The translations under genes and the position numbers were made by a program. The notes below the pieces were generated by a model, which had not been told where the DNA came from, did no database searches, and saw nothing but the letters and a program-made list of their open reading frames with translations. From Acidisarcina sp. (lineage in GTDB: Bacteria; Acidobacteriota; Terriglobia; Terriglobales; Acidobacteriaceae): a stretch of DNA of 64,000 bases. This document shows, one piece after another, positions 62,601 through 64,000 of the stretch. Location: contig DATLIY010000009.1 of the NCBI GenBank assembly GCA_035539175.1, positions 124,001-188,000 on the forward strand, given 5' to 3'. Position 1 is the stretch's first letter. Every line of letters starts with the position of its first letter.

Positions 62601-63549
62601 TGAACTTCTCGTATTCATGGGCTGCGTCGCCAAACTCCGGAACCTCGGACTGGCTCGTCAACGAAGGCCATTGCTGCTCTCCCCTCTCGCGGCGTCGCCG
62701 TGCGGCATCAGCAGCCCGGGCTGCCGCCTCCGCTTCGGCAGCGGCCTGCGACTCCGGCGTTGGCGGATGAAACTGGAACCAGATGGCCAGCTCCTCTTCA
62801 TGCAGGACATCGCCCGCAATCTGCAGAAAGCGATCCAGACTCGCCCCCAGCAGCGGCTTCCACGTCTTGCGAATCACAGCAAGCTGTTCGCTGAGAGATT
62901 CCGGAGCGGCCAGCGCGGGCGCCCGCAGCAGCTCAAAAAGGCTCATTCGCTGCGTTTCATCGACCTGGATCAGCGGACGCGTGGCAAAATATGCGGGCAG
63001 CTTCTCCCCAACCTGCTTGTATGCGGTTTGCTCTGCGAGACTCTTGTCGTCGAACAGCTCCTCAAATGGCCGGAATGCCTGGTTGCGATTGGCCATCCAG
63101 AGCAGCATCATCTCTTCCAGCGCGGCGGCCCGATGGGATGCGCCGTCTGTCGAGCCTGCCAGCCATTGCTTCGGGGTTTGCAGTCCCTGGTAGACCGTTG
63201 TTCCGGGAAATTGCTCCACGAAGGACAAGAGCATCCTGTCCAGTTCCTTCGGCCCGATCTGGCCGGAGATCCAGGCGAGTGCGTCCGTCATTACGGCAGG
63301 ATCCAACTGCTTCCGATAGCTGGCGATGACCGCATGGCTAGCCTCGTCAATCAGTCCCATGACATAAAGTGCGCCTGCATGCACCACACGCCGTGGATTC
63401 TTCTGCACGTCACGTATCTGGTTCATTCGATGGGCAAATTGGCGGCTGGCTGACAGATTCGCGAAGACCACGTTGCCTGTGAAAGAAAACAGGTTCCCCG
63501 CAAATTGATAGCGGTCGCGCGCGCCCTTAGAAATATGAAATTCCATCAT
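59680..63549 (-). CDS. Very large GH13 (alpha-amylase family) glycosidase
   Basis: 1289 residues, no signal peptide. About 350 N-terminal residues of unknown helical sequence precede the GH13 barrel. Conserved regions: I, GIRLASDMVPNHMG near 431; II, FPLIRFDAAMTLAKRH near 551 with the nucleophile Asp; III, GTLLLAEAFWLMEG near 615 with the acid Glu; IV, VNFMSNPDERTA near 675, where the usual NHD reads NPD. The C-terminal 400 residues are helical with a Glu/Lys-rich end. Intracellular alpha-glucan or trehalose-type substrate is likely but unresolved. The second of two tandem ATGs (63546) has the better ribosome spacing. Possibly cotranscribed with the acyl-ligase fusion. Confidence 0.88.
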   Translation of the reverse strand: MMEFHISKGARDRYQFAGNLFSFTGNVVFANLSASRQFAHRMNQIRDVQKNPRRVVHAGALYVMGLIDEASHAVIASYRKQLDPAVMTDALAWISGQIGPKELDRMLLSFVEQFPGTTVYQGLQTPKQWLAGSTDGASHRAAALEEMMLLWMANRNQAFRPFEELFDDKSLAEQTAYKQVGEKLPAYFATRPLIQVDETQRMSLFELLRAPALAAPESLSEQLAVIRKTWKPLLGASLDRFLQIAGDVLHEEELAIWFQFHPPTPESQAAAEAEAAARAADAARRRRERGEQQWPSLTSQSEVPEFGDAAHEYEKFSPDRDWMPTAVLIAKSTYVWLAQLSRQYGRAIERLDQIPDEELDTLARRGMNSLWLIGVWERSRASKTIKQLCGNADAVASAYSLFDYRIADDLGGEPAYINLRDRAYARGIRLASDMVPNHMGIDSPWVIEHPEWFISRPDPPYPSYNFDGPDLAHDPRVEIKIENHYFDQTDAAVVFQRRDRATGETRYIYHGNDGTSFPWNDTAQLDYLNPAVREQVIQTILHVARLFPLIRFDAAMTLAKRHFHRLWFPGPGSSGAIPSRAEYGMSDAEFNRLMPHEFWREVVDRVAAEVPGTLLLAEAFWLMEGYFVRTLGMHRVYNSAFMNMMRDEQNAKYRSVIKNTLEFDPDIMKRYVNFMSNPDERTAIDQFGTGDKCFGVTAMMATLPGLPMFGHGQVEGYTEKYGMEYRRPRYDENPDPWLVERHQREIAPLLHNRALFAESSNFLLYDFFQDDGTVDENVFAYSNRRGGQRGLVIYNNRYSTTRGTIHNSAAYADKGSGQLRQQQLREGLELTADSSIILAYRDSLTGLHYLRRASQIAEQGLSLELHAYQCHIFMDWHELRASAEKPWDRLCDQLHGTGVPNLDDALINLELRPVHDALRALLDPVLVRSLAHLAEHPRATQGAEKYQNHEPQRNALIEEAWEHTQTFLREAQIAYRAHSGRLLRDKLPYPASLAEKFREGLRAALRLPELESCFPSSWTAGARRVLPSHSPQLTAAAVWGPVFSWSVLELLAVSLNSEDPEHTAVDLFDRLRLRQPLGQAFTALGFEGEDGWRAAARIKVLLLVGASKQTPAGSDEEHSPQAEGAEKALAAAVPDRNPPASTAKEAMEPVLPPVLWQDPDVGWLTGMHEASGHSYFVQEQYEDLLWWLQLPALCKLAAQPAPDRATIAEISKAISDSLQAAAAAGYRLDVLLKEEEVSSEEAGAELAEEKQAAQQTDSERVAKGAKDQALEEETTIVSQRRTENIEELP

Positions 63550-63717
63550 TTGCCTGTCATCCCCGAATCAACCTGCCAACCATCATGCCAGATGGAACAC
63601 AATAACGGCATTCTGCGATTCTGCCCAGTGCTTTTCCGCCCTCATTGAAAGAGGGTGGCCACCAAGAAAATGCCTGCAGGAATCCTCCACGTTGCTCCCT
63701 GCATCAAAAATGATGGC

Positions 63718-63732
63718 ATAATGAATCATTAT
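63718..63732. promoter_or_regulatory. Palindromic operator before the antitoxin gene
   Basis: Perfect inverted repeat ATAATGA-A-TCATTAT lies just upstream of the GGAGG ribosome site (63734-63738) of the antitoxin. Toxin-antitoxin operons are usually autorepressed, and this dyad is in the right place. Confidence 0.6.
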
Positions 63733-63743
63733 TGGAGGTTGTG

Positions 63744-64000
63744 ATGTCCGCCGCCTTGATCCTCCCCAATGCTGTTGGATATGCCGTCGATGTCTCGGCA
63801 GATCTGTCTGATCCGAAGACGCAGAAACGCTTAAGCCCGGCTGCGATCAAAGGCTTTCTGCGGATAATGGAGAAATGGCGCATTAAGGACTCCGACGCGC
63901 GGAAGTTGCTCGGGGGGATGTCGACCGGGTCCTTTTATGGACTGAAAAAGGAAGCTGCCCCGCGCACGCTCGATCAGGATACGCTCACCCGCATCTCGCT
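63744..64000 (+). CDS. Xre/MbcA/ParS-type antitoxin, truncated by window end
   Basis: The first 85 residues are visible. The segment KRLSPAAIKGFLRIMEKWRI followed by KDSDARKLLGGMSTGSFYGLKK and RTLDQDTLTRISL is characteristic of Xre-like antitoxins that carry a DUF2384 toxin-binding end and pair with RES-domain NAD-degrading toxins. The conserved end and the expected RES toxin gene would lie beyond 64000. GGAGG site 5 nt before the ATG; a GTG one codon earlier is in frame. A palindrome upstream suggests autoregulation. Confidence 0.85.
   Translation, partial: MSAALILPNAVGYAVDVSADLSDPKTQKRLSPAAIKGFLRIMEKWRIKDSDARKLLGGMSTGSFYGLKKEAAPRTLDQDTLTRIS

Noticed and set aside
62389-63453. 354-codon plus-strand frame opposite the GH13 gene
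   Set aside because: Antisense shadow of a gene with clear catalytic motifs; no family features of its own.

Overview
The window reads as ordinary chromosome of a GC-rich, Gram-negative heterotroph, most likely a Terriglobia-type member of Acidobacteriota. That placement is inferred from gene content and arrangement: a GspF-GspE-PilM-PilN-PilO-PilP assembly operon, LQEEIKQ-type MarR, YceI proteins, msrPQ, a homogentisate cluster, multihaem cytochromes and a very large GH13 protein. It was not tested by alignment. I saw no tRNA, rRNA, insertion sequence, prophage or CRISPR array.

Layout. 0.2-8.2 kb: a secreted YCF48/BNR-type propeller protein, then a seven-gene type IV pilus / type II secretion assembly operon ending in a pseudopilin and a terminator. 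8.3-9.8 kb: an A-type Fe-S carrier, a helix-hairpin-helix lipoprotein and a small membrane protein. 10-14.4 kb (minus strand): aminotransferase, type III polyketide synthase, FAD oxidoreductase and YceI. 14.5-17.4 kb: crcB with a DUF190 gene, a phosphate acyltransferase, phoU. 17.7-22.6 kb: phenylalanine/tyrosine degradation (phhA diverging from hppD, FAH, hmgA, flavin reductase). 22.7-25.5 kb: a small membrane protein, a second YceI with MarR, and a PilZ gene with a degenerate-receiver response regulator. 26.3-28.1 kb: a secreted tandem-repeat protein and two membrane proteins. 28.1-34 kb: aldo/keto reductase, NUDIX, lactate dehydrogenase, then an ATP-grasp / amidotransferase / esterase group. 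34.1-40.9 kb: the rpsP-khpA-rimM-trmD-rplS-rnhB locus with a NIPSNAP insertion and two trailing genes. 40.9-54.3 kb: msrPQ, a hydratase, an APC permease, a large secreted PIG-L deacetylase, a porin, HdeD, a FucP-type transporter, MscS. 54.6-57 kb: a c/b/multihaem-c electron-transfer module. 57-63.5 kb: an AMP-ligase/ACP/PlsC fusion and a 1289-residue GH13 protein. The right edge cuts an Xre/MbcA/ParS-type antitoxin.

The most interesting signals are: (1) a 15-nt identity inside similarly built inverted repeats upstream of both the polyketide operon, which itself contains a YceI gene, and the yceI-marR pair, suggesting one MarR-controlled regulon; (2) an 11-haem cytochrome gene overlapping its cytochrome b gene in the -1 frame, with an in-frame UUUAAAC heptamer just upstream of the overlap; (3) a secreted protein made only of SPSAPQPIPPAGDS-type repeats; (4) an ATP-grasp enzyme with a histone-like Lys/Ser/Ala tail beside an amidotransferase and an esterase; (5) a response regulator whose phosphoacceptor Asp is Glu, cotranscribed with a PilZ protein.
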